DNA of 64,000 nucleotides from Streptomyces mangrovi (GTDB lineage: Bacteria > Actinomycetota > Actinomycetes > Streptomycetales > Streptomycetaceae). A program made the translations under genes and the position numbers. This document shows, one piece after another, positions 50,364-57,650 of the stretch. The first letter of the stretch is position 1, and each line of letters begins with the position of its first letter. Under the pieces are notes generated by a model. It was not told where the DNA came from. It did no database searches and worked only from the letters and a program-made list of their open reading frames with translations. Where the stretch lies: positions 186,001 to 250,000 of the forward strand of contig NZ_FOSG01000007.1 of assembly GCF_900114215.1 (NCBI RefSeq). Direction: 5' to 3'.

Positions 50364-50609
50364 TTGAACATCCGGTACAGGATCGAGCAGGTCGCGGACC
50401 TGCCGCCCGTGTTGGCGGCCGTCCTCGGGATCTTCGTGCTCGCCCTGCTCGTCGGAGTGGTGTGGGGGCTGCTGCGGTTGCCGGACCACACGAAGCTCAG
50501 GAGCCCGGCGGCCCGCGAGCGCGCGAAGCGTCGCAAGGAGAGCCAGAAGCGGCAGAAGAAGCTGCGTTCGCGCCGGGAGTCCCTGCAACGCAAGGCAGGC
50601 CGGCGCTGA
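50364..50609 (+). CDS. Small single-pass membrane protein with basic tail
   Basis: 81 residues. TTG start at 50364 is chosen because GGGGGAG precedes it; an upstream ATG frame lacks one. A hydrophobic segment LAAVLGIFVLALLVGVVWGL (about residues 18-37) is followed by a very basic helical tail ERAKRRKESQKRQKKLRSRR. Probably an inner-membrane anchor with cytoplasmic cationic coil. No family recognised. Confidence 0.6.
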   Translation: MNIRYRIEQVADLPPVLAAVLGIFVLALLVGVVWGLLRLPDHTKLRSPAARERAKRRKESQKRQKKLRSRRESLQRKAGRR

Positions 50610-50651
50610 TCGGCGCCCGCCATGCCGCGACGAGAACCCTCTCCCCCACGG

Positions 50652-50838
50652 CCTCGCTCAGAACCGGATCTGGCTGGAGATCGTCCAGTTCGCCCTCGAC
50701 CTGCCGGCCGGGGGTACCCCCGGCCGAAGTCTGGGGAGGACGCCGATGCTCGCCCTGACCGGCAAGACCCGCCGCTGAGAGCCCGAGAAGCTTCGCTTCC
50801 GCCTCATCTTCTCAGCCGCCGCACAACTCGTCACCAGG
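50652..50838 (+). mobile_element. Remnant of an IS1380-type transposase C-terminus
   Basis: Plus-strand reading gives NRIWLEIVQFALDL, then MLALTGKTRR-stop-EPEKLRFR, then FSAAAQLVT, the usual end of Streptomyces IS1380-family transposases (in which RLWEPKRLRLRLF is expected; here TGG has become TGA). The segment between is replaced by a palindromic insertion. No inverted terminal repeats or remaining 5' part seen. Confidence 0.65.
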
Positions 50839-51608
50839 CGGGCGAAGGCGTCGGCGGTCTCGTTGAGGTCGTGTCCGATGTGGCCTCGTCGGCCAGCCGG
50901 TTGAGCCATGCATCCTCGACGTCTTCGGCGATCCGGCGCAGACGCTGATGCTCCTCGATGTCGATCACCACGCCTTCCTCTTTGCCACGCCGGTTTGTGG
51001 TCGCCGGAGTCTCCCCCGCCGGGCACGGTTGATGATGTCGGTGAGATGGCCACGCACCTCAACCGTGGATTGCACCACCGGATCACCCGTGCAGCAGATC
51101 TACATGAGTGCTCACCGCTCCCCCAGCGCGTACTCCGCCCGGACGGTCTTGCCCGGACGGTCTTGCCCGGCCCGTCCCGGCGCGGGTGCCAGTCCCAGCG
51201 CGCGGCCAGCTCCGACACCAGGAGCAGGCCCCGGCCCGACTCCTCCGGGTTCTCGGCGTCCGGGGCGGCGGGACTCACCGGCAGGCGTTCGGCGCGGGTG
51301 TCGGTGACCTCGACGCGCACGCACCGGCCGCCGGCCGGTGCGTGCAGGCGGAGGTGGAAGTCCCGGCCGGGCACGTGCCCGTGCCGCACGGCGTTCGCGG
51401 TGAGCTCGGCGGCGATCAGCACGATCTCGTCGTGCGCTGTGGTCCCGTACGGGATCCCCCAGGCGTCGAGGCGGACGGCGACCAGCCGCCGGGCGAGACG
51501 GGCCCCTCTGGGCGTGGAGGTGAAGCGCATCCCGAAGACGTGGTCGCCGGGGCCGGTGAGGCGGGTGGGACGGGTGGCGTCAACGGGGCTGCCGGGCTTG
51601 CTCGTCAT
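50658..51608 (-). CDS. GHKL ATP-binding regulator (RsbW-like), C-terminus altered by a 14-bp duplication
   Basis: The first 150 residues are a Streptomyces RsbW-like anti-sigma/ATPase: EIVLIAAELTANAVRHGHVP (N-box), RVEVTDTRAE (G1-like), EESGRGLLLVSELAARWDW (G2). A tandem 14-base duplication (51138-51165) then shifts the frame. Without it the protein would end ...GKTVRAEYALGER at 51112 (160 residues); as it stands the frame runs on through unrelated DNA, including the antitoxin relic, to 50658 (316 residues). Divergent from the XRE gene at 51755, its usual kind of neighbour. Probably inactive or recently altered. Confidence 0.65.
   Translation of the reverse strand: MTSKPGSPVDATRPTRLTGPGDHVFGMRFTSTPRGARLARRLVAVRLDAWGIPYGTTAHDEIVLIAAELTANAVRHGHVPGRDFHLRLHAPAGGRCVRVEVTDTRAERLPVSPAAPDAENPEESGRGLLLVSELAARWDWHPRRDGPGKTVRARPSGRSTRWGSGEHSCRSAARVIRWCNPRLRCVAISPTSSTVPGGGDSGDHKPAWQRGRRGDRHRGASASAPDRRRRRGCMAQPAGRRGHIGHDLNETADAFARLVTSCAAAEKMRRKRSFSGSQRRVLPVRASIGVLPRLRPGVPPAGRSRANWTISSQIRF
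50705..50726. repeat. REP-like 22-bp palindrome inside the IS remnant
   Basis: CGGCCGGGGGT-ACCCCCGGCCG, perfect, followed by AAGTCTGGGGAGG. This combination is a familiar small dispersed Streptomyces repeat; it interrupts the transposase remnant. Confidence 0.6.
50850..51078 (-). pseudogene. Frame-shifted Phd/YefM-type antitoxin
   Basis: Minus strand encodes VVQSTVEVRGHLTDIINRAR-RG and, after a one-base shift in a G run, ETPATTNRRGKEEGVVIDI continuing EEHQRLRRIAEDVEDAW-LNRLADEA. Together these are a YefM/Phd antitoxin: N-terminal DNA-binding part, then the toxin-binding helix. No toxin gene follows; the IS remnant is there instead. Confidence 0.6.
51138..51165. repeat. 14-bp tandem duplication causing a frameshift
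   Basis: CCCGGACGGTCTTG occurs twice without gap (51138-51151, 51152-51165) near the end of the ATP-binding regulator gene. Removing one copy restores the family C-terminus. Confidence 0.9.
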
Positions 51609-51754
51609 GCCCACCACGGTCCCCGTGGCGGCGCGGCGCGACCAGTGGTGACGCGCCTCGCGGGCCGCTTGTACGCGCGGTACGCGTGCGGGTACGAGGC
51701 ATGCGGCGTGACCGCCTCCCGGGTAGGCGCGTTGGCCCGGTGAGGTGATGTTCG

Positions 51755-52660
51755 ATGACTGAGCGTACGGACGGGGAGACCGCCCCGAGTGGCGGGGCGG
51801 TCGTGAACTTCGGTGACGGCTGGGAAGGCGACGACGGGCCCGGGCGGCGGCCGGAGGACGAGAGCGGACGCGGTGTCGTCACCGCGTTCGGGCGGACCAT
51901 GAAGGCCCTGCGGTCGCGGCAGGGCCTGGAGCGCGAGGAGTTCGGCAAGCGGATCGGGTACTCGGCCTCGACGGTCGCCTCGTTCGAGCAGGGGCGGAGG
52001 ATTCCGTCGCCCCGGACGATCGAGCGGGCGGACGAAGTGCTGGGCGCCGACGGGCTTCTGAGCCTGTGGAAGGAGGAGGTGGAGCGGGCCCAGTACCCGC
52101 TCTTCTTCCAGGGGATGGCGGCGTTGGAGAAGGAGGCCATCGAACTGGTCATGTACGACACGCTCGTGGTCAACGGCCTGCTCCAGACCGAGGAGTACAT
52201 GCGTGCGCTGCTCGGCATGCGGCGCCCGCCGCTGGACCCGGAGACCATCGAACTGCGCGTCGCCGCACGGCTGGCCCGCCAGGAACTCCTGGACCGGCGG
52301 CCCGCGCCGCTGCTCAGTTTCGTGGTGGACGAGCCGGTGCTGCGACGCCCGTACGGTGGGAAGGACGTGCTGCGCGGACAATTGGAACACCTGCTCACGG
52401 TCGGCCAGAAGCGGAACGTCGAACTTCAGGTCATGCCACTCGGCTGCGAGGACAACGCGGGCGTGAACGGACCGTTCACGGTCGTCACACGCAAGGACGG
52501 CAAGAAGTTCCTGTACGCCGAGGCGCAGGGAATCGGCTCTCTTCAGACTGACCCGGAACAGGCGGTTCTCGCACACGCGCGCTATGGGATCATCCGCTCA
52601 CAGGCTCTCAGTCCGCGAGAGTCGCTGGAGTTCATCGAAGGGGTGCTGGGATCACTATGA
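51755..52660 (+). CDS. XRE-family regulator with DUF5753 domain
   Basis: 301 residues. A Gly/Asp-rich N-terminal 40 residues, helix-turn-helix LRSRQGLEREEFGKRIGYSA with STVASFEQGRRIPSP, then DUF5753 with YDTLVVNGLLQTEEYMRALL, LLSFVVDEPVLRRPYGG and VELQVMPLG, ending YGIIRSQALSPRESLEFIEG. The order ATP-binding protein (divergent), XRE-DUF5753, DUF397 is the standard Streptomyces whiJ/abaA-like locus. The stop overlaps the DUF397 start by four bases. Confidence 0.92.
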   Translation: MTERTDGETAPSGGAVVNFGDGWEGDDGPGRRPEDESGRGVVTAFGRTMKALRSRQGLEREEFGKRIGYSASTVASFEQGRRIPSPRTIERADEVLGADGLLSLWKEEVERAQYPLFFQGMAALEKEAIELVMYDTLVVNGLLQTEEYMRALLGMRRPPLDPETIELRVAARLARQELLDRRPAPLLSFVVDEPVLRRPYGGKDVLRGQLEHLLTVGQKRNVELQVMPLGCEDNAGVNGPFTVVTRKDGKKFLYAEAQGIGSLQTDPEQAVLAHARYGIIRSQALSPRESLEFIEGVLGSL

Positions 52661-52872
52661 CCAACACTGAGTCCTCGACCGTCGCCTCCGGCCTCGTCTG
52701 GTTCAAGAGCAGCTACAGCGGGACCGAGGGCGGTCAGTGCGTGGAGGTCGCGGCCGACACGGCCGCCGTGCACATCCGGGACTCCAAGGCCGCTGCCGGG
52801 CCGGTCCTCACGGTGTCGCGCGAGGCGTGGGCAGGGTTTCTCGGACTGGCCTCGTCGGAGCGGAGTCTCTGA
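52657..52872 (+). CDS. DUF397 protein
   Basis: 71 residues: LVWFKSSYSGTEGGQCVEVA, AAVHIRDSKAAAGPVLTVS, AWAGFLGLAS. Complete family pattern; coupled (ATGA) to the XRE gene. A strong hairpin follows the stop. Confidence 0.92.
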   Translation: MTNTESSTVASGLVWFKSSYSGTEGGQCVEVAADTAAVHIRDSKAAAGPVLTVSREAWAGFLGLASSERSL

Positions 52873-52884
52873 CACCTGTACGCA

Positions 52885-52927
52885 CGTGGGAGCCCCGCCG
52901 TCCTTCCCGGACGACGGGGCTCCCACG
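52885..52927 (+). terminator. Hairpin terminator after DUF397 gene
   Basis: CGTGGGAGCCCCG and its complement CGGGGCTCCCACG, extended inward by CCGTCC/GGACGA, close a short TTCCC loop, 13 bases past the stop. Confidence 0.88.
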
Positions 52928-53171
52928 GGTCGCGTCTGCGGAGGCCGCATGTCGCCGGGTTCCCGGCCAACCTCGTGCAGGGGACGGATGAACTCGACAG
53001 GAGCGGTGCGCCCCGGGCCGCGTAGCGAAAGCAGAGGCTAGGTACGAAGGAGACGGATGGCCGAAAACCATCGCCGGACGGCGTTGGCATGACCGCATTC
53101 GACGATCGTCACCCGAAGCCGCTGTAAGGTCACGCCACGCGATCATGTGTCTATACCTGGGGAGGGGTGGC

Positions 53172-54761
53172 ATGCGGGCTTGGGTGGTGCGCGCCGGGGA
53201 GAACGGCGAGAGGGAACGGGCGGCGCTGGAGGACGGCATCCTCATCGTCGGATGGGACAGGCTCGCGATGGGTGACCTCGCCGCCGCCGCATCCCGTGAC
53301 GACATCAGAGCCGCCGTGGCCGCCGCCTACCCCGACGAGGGCCCGTACACGATCGGAAACTGGACCGGTCAGCTCTACCGCTTCCTCCATGAGATCCAGC
53401 CTGGTGACCTCGTCGCCCTGCCGCTGAAGTCCGGACGGGTGGCGATCGGCCGGGTGACGGGCGGCTATGAGTACCGGGCGGAGGCCCCCGACGGGATGCG
53501 GCACGTGCGACGGGTCCAGTGGCTCGTCACGGATGTCGACCGGCAGGTGATCCAGTCCGATCTGCAGGACAGCATGGGCTCCCTGCTGACCGTCTTCGAG
53601 CTCAGCAGGTTCGGCGCGGCGGAGCGCGTGGCCGCCCTAGCCGAGGGCAAGCCCGACCCCGGGCGCCCCGACGCCGACGAGTTCGCCGCCACCCTCACCG
53701 AGCCCGCGAAGCTGTACGGGGAGGTGCGCCGGCGCAGCGCCGAGGAGCCGCTCACCCTGTCCGTCCGGGACTTCCTCGGAGTCTGGGGTTTCCAGCGGCG
53801 CTATCCGGCGGCTACCGAGCAGATCGAGAGTGACCTGGAGGCGCGGGGGCTGGTCACCGTACCGCCCTTCACCGAGGGCACGCTCGACAGCCGGATCGCG
53901 GTGCTGGCGGGAGGTGCCGAGCCGGACGAGTCGGGGACGAGTGCGGTGACCAGGCTCTCCACCAGTGCTCACCTGACAGCCGTCGGCCAGGCCGCCTCGC
54001 ACGCCGCCGGTCACCTGCTGGCTGAGGAGGCCGAGACGCAGACCGTCGCGTACCGCGTGAGCAACCTGGCGTCCGCGAACCGCATGCCCGAGTGCGTACG
54101 CGTCGGGGACGGTATCGGAACCGCCATGACGCTCATGGTGCTGCGCGGCTACAGCCAACTGCCCGTCCTCGACGCCGACGGGCGGCTGCGGGGTGTCGTG
54201 AGCTGGGAGTCGATCGGACGCGCCCGGATGGCCGACCCCGGTGCCGATCTCCAGGCCGCCACGGTACGAGCTCTGGAGGCGGACCGCTCGGACGACCTGC
54301 TCGACTGGATCGGGGCCATCCAGCAGTCCGGATATGTGCTCGTGCGCGACCACGACCACAAGGTCTGCGGTCTGATCACCGCCTCCGACCTGACGGTGCA
54401 GTTCGGCACGCGCGTGCGCCCCTTCGTCCTGGTGGAAGAGATCGAGCAGCGCCTGCGCCGCGTGGTCGACCGGTGCATTCCGCTCGACCGCATCCGAGCT
54501 TCCCAGAAGGAACGCGCCGCCAGGGTGCACTCCGCCGCCGACCTCACCTTCGGGGCCTACGGGCACCTGCTCAGGGTGCCCGAGAACTGGGCCGCACTGG
54601 GATGGGCCATCGACCAGCAGCATTTCCTGGAGGCGCTCGAGGACTGCCGCAACTTCCGCAACAGCCTGATGCACTTCAGCCCGGACCCGATGACCGATGA
54701 CCAACTGGTCCCGGCTCAGGGGCTGCTGGAACTGCTGCGCTCCCTGGACCCGCACACCTGA
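53172..54761 (+). CDS. PUA/EVE-like + CBS pair + HEPN fusion protein
   Basis: 529 residues. The N-terminal 120 residues (AWVVRAGENGERERAALEDG, GQLYRFLHEIQPGDLVALPL, GRVAIGRVTGGYEY) resemble the PUA/EVE-like reader fused to restriction endonucleases. A middle region carries a CBS pair (ANRMPECVRVGDGIGTAMTL; YSQLPVLDADGRLRGVVSW; GYVLVRDHDHKVCGLITASD). The C-terminal 115 residues start VLVEEIEQRLRRVVDR and contain RNSLMH (Arg496-His501), the Rx4H motif of HEPN RNases. One reading is a nucleotide-gated RNase with a nucleic-acid sensor. ATG has GGGGAGGGG upstream. Stands alone between terminators. Confidence 0.75.
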   Translation: MRAWVVRAGENGERERAALEDGILIVGWDRLAMGDLAAAASRDDIRAAVAAAYPDEGPYTIGNWTGQLYRFLHEIQPGDLVALPLKSGRVAIGRVTGGYEYRAEAPDGMRHVRRVQWLVTDVDRQVIQSDLQDSMGSLLTVFELSRFGAAERVAALAEGKPDPGRPDADEFAATLTEPAKLYGEVRRRSAEEPLTLSVRDFLGVWGFQRRYPAATEQIESDLEARGLVTVPPFTEGTLDSRIAVLAGGAEPDESGTSAVTRLSTSAHLTAVGQAASHAAGHLLAEEAETQTVAYRVSNLASANRMPECVRVGDGIGTAMTLMVLRGYSQLPVLDADGRLRGVVSWESIGRARMADPGADLQAATVRALEADRSDDLLDWIGAIQQSGYVLVRDHDHKVCGLITASDLTVQFGTRVRPFVLVEEIEQRLRRVVDRCIPLDRIRASQKERAARVHSAADLTFGAYGHLLRVPENWAALGWAIDQQHFLEALEDCRNFRNSLMHFSPDPMTDDQLVPAQGLLELLRSLDPHT

Positions 54762-54921
54762 CGCTCACGGGCCACCGGCGCCCGAGGCGCGCCGGTGGCA
54801 AAGGCTGGGAGTGCCGGACACGGTACCCCGCGCCATCCCTGCGGTCAGTTGCCGACGGTCCACGGGACCGGCTGCTCCCGTCAGCCGAGAACGCCGTCAC
54901 CCTGGGCTCCCCAGAACCGGG

Positions 54922-54951
54922 AAACAGAAAAGCCCCAGATCGACTGGGGCT
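54922..54951 (-). terminator. Intrinsic terminator of tRNA-Leu
   Basis: On the minus strand AGCCCCAG-TCGAT-CTGGGGCT followed by TTTTCT, nine bases past the tRNA 3' end. The only terminator here with a clear U-tract. Confidence 0.9.
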
Positions 54952-54959
54952 TCCACTGG

Positions 54960-55044
54960 TGTCCGAGGGGGGACTTGAACCCCCACGCCCGATAAAGGGC
55001 ACTAGCACCTCAAGCTAGCGCGTCTGCCATTCCGCCACCCGGAC
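54960..55044 (-). tRNA. tRNA-Leu(GAG)
   Basis: 85 nt, class II with long variable arm. Acceptor GTCCGGG/CTCGGAC (one G-T pair), D-arm region GCGGAATGGCAGACGC, anticodon loop TTGAGGT (anticodon GAG), variable arm TGCCCTTTATCGGGCG, T-arm GGGGG-TTCAAGT-CCCCC, discriminator A. CCA is not encoded. No repeated tRNA end indicating an integrated element was found nearby. Confidence 0.96.
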
Positions 55045-55241
55045 CGGTGTGCGACCCGCGGCCTTCCGGCCGCGGCGACGGGGAACACCATACCAAGTTT
55101 TCGCGGTGCCTCTCACATGCATAAGCCGTGGTCCGGCGGGGTGCGGGGAGATCGCGCGGGCTCTCACCGCAGGTGAGAAACCGCGTACGCCCGGACACCA
55201 CCGGCCCGCCTCCGGGCCGGTGGTGTCCGGGCGGTGGAAGG

Positions 55242-56039
55242 TCAGCAGCGCGGGACCACGGGGGCGGCGGAGCCCGTGTAGACGAACGCGTCACTGATCC
55301 AGGAACCGCTGGTGAGCCTGTTCCACAGGTTCGAGCTGCCCCAGGGACCCACGTGGGTGGTGCCGAGGGAGTAGCAGCTGATCCGGACGGTGTCGGCGTC
55401 CTGGACCCGGCCGACGGCGGAGTAACCGGTCCCCGGGCCGGAGCGCAGGTTGACGTAGCCGGTGCCGTCGCCGGTGCGCACCGTGTAGGTGTTGTTGCCG
55501 GACGGGGCGTTGACGCCGGTTTCGGCCTCGCTCCAGTACGCCTGGTAGGCACCGGTGTTGTAGGTGGTCCACGGGGTGAAGCCGCCGCTCCAGCCGTAGA
55601 TCCGGTAGGCCGCGTCGGCGTTGCACCGCAGGTCGTAGGCGCACGCGTCGGAGACGTCGGAGTGGTAGCAGTCGTTGATCTGCCACGCGCCCCGGTCCGC
55701 CGATCCGTAGGGGCAGCCGGTGGTCGGGCCGTTGTATCCCGTGGCTCCCGGGGTGCAGCCGGACTCGGCCAGGGCGATCGCCACGGCGAGCACCAGCTGG
55801 TCGCCCCGCCACCCCGCCGCGCGCCCCGCCCCGGCGCAGCTGATCGAGCGGGTCGTGGCGGTGGCGCCCACCTCCCGGGCGGCCGGGCCTGCGGAGTCGG
55901 CCGGAGCGCCGACGCTGGCGGGCGCGTCCTGCCCGCCGCGGGGAGTGGCGGCGGCCGTGGAGGCGAACGCGCCGAACAGGGTCAGTGCCGCCACCGCCAC
56001 CGCGGTCAGCAGCCGGCGCGGGACGGGGAGCCGGCTCAT
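55242..56039 (-). CDS. Secreted lysozyme-like protein with SH3-like domain
   Basis: 265 residues. Signal peptide (RRLLTAVAVAALTLFGAFAS), linker, then a transglycosylase/lysozyme-type region LVLAVAIALAESGCTPGATG (putative catalytic Glu), GSADRGAWQINDCYHSDVSD, CNADAAYRIYGW and FTPWTTYNTGAYQAYW. A bacterial SH3 segment follows (GTGYVNLRSGPGTGYSAVGR). Likely binds and cleaves peptidoglycan or chitin-like polymer outside the cell. ATG overlaps the stop of the upstream secreted-protein gene. Last of four genes for exported proteins. Confidence 0.85.
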   Translation of the reverse strand: MSRLPVPRRLLTAVAVAALTLFGAFASTAAATPRGGQDAPASVGAPADSAGPAAREVGATATTRSISCAGAGRAAGWRGDQLVLAVAIALAESGCTPGATGYNGPTTGCPYGSADRGAWQINDCYHSDVSDACAYDLRCNADAAYRIYGWSGGFTPWTTYNTGAYQAYWSEAETGVNAPSGNNTYTVRTGDGTGYVNLRSGPGTGYSAVGRVQDADTVRISCYSLGTTHVGPWGSSNLWNRLTSGSWISDAFVYTGSAAPVVPRC

Positions 56040-56794
56040 CTCTCACCGCCCTTGTCCGCGCCCTCGTCCGTCTCGGGGGCGCCCTTGACGGAGTGGACGG
56101 ACGCCGAGAGGTCGGGGGCCTTCACCGTCGGGAGCAGACCGATCCCCTCGGTGAGCAGGCCCTTGCGGAACGTCTGGTCGTCCAGGTACCCGGCGCGGAC
56201 GAGGACGGCGGTGGACACGGTCGCACCGCGCCGGTCCGCGTCGAACATGATCTCCGCGGGGGCGGTGGCGGCCTGGACCCCGGCGCCCAGTACGCGGTCG
56301 GCGGTCCGCTCGTCGAGGATGTGCACCCATGTGCGGTACGGGGTGGGGTCCTCGGTGACGCCGGGGCCCACGATCGTGGTGCGCTCGACGCTCTCCGGCA
56401 GCCGTACCGAGGGGCAGGTGTCGGCGGCGGCGACGGCGGCCCGCGCCGGCGGTGCGCCGAACGCCGCCTCCCAGTCGGGGTGTTTCTGCACCTGTGCGAG
56501 TCCGGAGACCAGTTCGGCGCGGGCCTGCCGGGGGTTGTCGAGCTCTCCGGTGGTGCTCACGCAGAGCCGGAAGTCCTCGCGGGTGCTGACCAGCAGTCCG
56601 CCTTCCAGGGTCAGCTCGGCGTGGGCGGGTGAGGCGCTCTGGGCGACGAAGCCGCCCGCCAGTGCGAGCACCCCGGCCATGGCCGCCAGGTGGAGGGCCG
56701 CCTTCCTCCGGCTGTTGCTCCTGGTGTTCCTCCGGCTGTTCCTCCCGCCATCGCTCTCGCTGTTCGCCTTGCTGTCGCGCAGTCGTCGAAGCAT
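56036..56794 (-). CDS. Secreted protein of unknown function
   Basis: 252 residues. A basic, Arg/Ser/Asn-rich N-terminus of 38 residues precedes the signal segment AALHLAAMAGVLALAGGFVA...AHA. The mature part has TREDFRLCVSTTGELDNPRQ, AAADTCPSVRLPESVERTTI, TWVHILDERTADRVLGAGV and ATVSTAVLVRAGYLDDQTFR, with two Cys that may pair. No family recognised. Overlaps the lysozyme-like gene (ATGA) and follows the metzincin gene by 29 bases, so it may assist or inhibit one of these enzymes. Confidence 0.75.
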   Translation of the reverse strand: MLRRLRDSKANSESDGGRNSRRNTRSNSRRKAALHLAAMAGVLALAGGFVAQSASPAHAELTLEGGLLVSTREDFRLCVSTTGELDNPRQARAELVSGLAQVQKHPDWEAAFGAPPARAAVAAADTCPSVRLPESVERTTIVGPGVTEDPTPYRTWVHILDERTADRVLGAGVQAATAPAEIMFDADRRGATVSTAVLVRAGYLDDQTFRKGLLTEGIGLLPTVKAPDLSASVHSVKGAPETDEGADKGGER

Positions 56795-56823
56795 GTCGAA
56801 TCCCACTTCCGCTCGGCCGGAGG

Positions 56824-57588
56824 TCAGACGCCGTTCATCACGGTGACGACGGAGTTGTAGTCGTAGCTGCTGGGCCACCAGTTCTGCCAGTTCGTGCAGC
56901 CGTAGGTGTAGCTGCCGTGCATGATGCTCGGGGTGTGGCAGTCACCGTCCCAGCGCGGGTCGAGCAGCCCCCAGGAGTGCCCGGTCTCGTGGTTGATGAA
57001 GGCGCGTCCGCGGTTGTCGAGCTGACCACCGGAGCTGTCGACCAGGTAGATGACGTTCCAGCGGTAGTCCGTGTGGCCGTAGGCGGAGTTGTAGACGGGG
57101 TTCTGGTCGACGGCGCAGTTGTAGTAGCCGTAGCTGCCGCCGCACACCCCGCTCCAGTCGGCTGCGTAGTGGTACTCCATCTCGATGCCGGCCCGCTCGG
57201 CCGAGGGGTAGGAGGTGCAGGGGTTGGGGGCCAGCCACATGTCGATCCGGTAGTCGCCGGTGCCGTCCCAGTCGCGGTCGCCCTGGCCGGTGAGGGTGTT
57301 CTGCAGGAAGTTCGTGGCCTGGCTGTGCGTCAGGTAGGAACTGGAGTGCACCTGGCCGCAGTACTGCTCGTCGTACGTGCCGGGTCCGCCGGAGTTCACG
57401 GTGTTGTAGTGCATGTTGTGCAGATGGCTCTGGGTGGAGCCGGTGTGGTGGTGGGACGCCTGTGCCGCCGGGGCGAGCAGTGCGGCCAGCAGGGCCATGA
57501 CGGCCGCCCAGCCGAGTCTGGTCCACAAGGGCGCGAAGCGCCCTTCGCGGGGTGCGCGGGGTGCGCGGTGTCCGCGGTCAGATGTCAT
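56824..57588 (-). CDS. Secreted metzincin-type zinc protease
   Basis: 254 residues. Signal peptide (RLGWAAVMALLAALLAPAAQA), then a mature domain with FINHETGHSWGLLDPRWDGD, an HExxHxxGxxD zinc site as in snapalysin (M7)-like metzincins, and SIMHGSYTYGCTNW as Met-turn. Seven or so Cys suggest disulphides. The short C-terminus after the Met-turn agrees with small Streptomyces metalloproteases. ATG has AGAGGAGACC upstream. 62 bases after the M1 peptidase stop, same strand. Confidence 0.87.
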   Translation of the reverse strand: MTSDRGHRAPRAPREGRFAPLWTRLGWAAVMALLAALLAPAAQASHHHTGSTQSHLHNMHYNTVNSGGPGTYDEQYCGQVHSSSYLTHSQATNFLQNTLTGQGDRDWDGTGDYRIDMWLAPNPCTSYPSAERAGIEMEYHYAADWSGVCGGSYGYYNCAVDQNPVYNSAYGHTDYRWNVIYLVDSSGGQLDNRGRAFINHETGHSWGLLDPRWDGDCHTPSIMHGSYTYGCTNWQNWWPSSYDYNSVVTVMNGV

Positions 57589-57650
57589 CTGGTCTCCTCT
57601 CGTCGTGCCTTCGGGGTTCTCCCGGGTCGTCCCGGGTGGTTCGGTCGCGG

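Noticed and set aside
54960..55240. tRNA-Leu as attachment site of an integrated element
   Set aside because: No integrase gene and no second copy of the tRNA 3' end found in the window.
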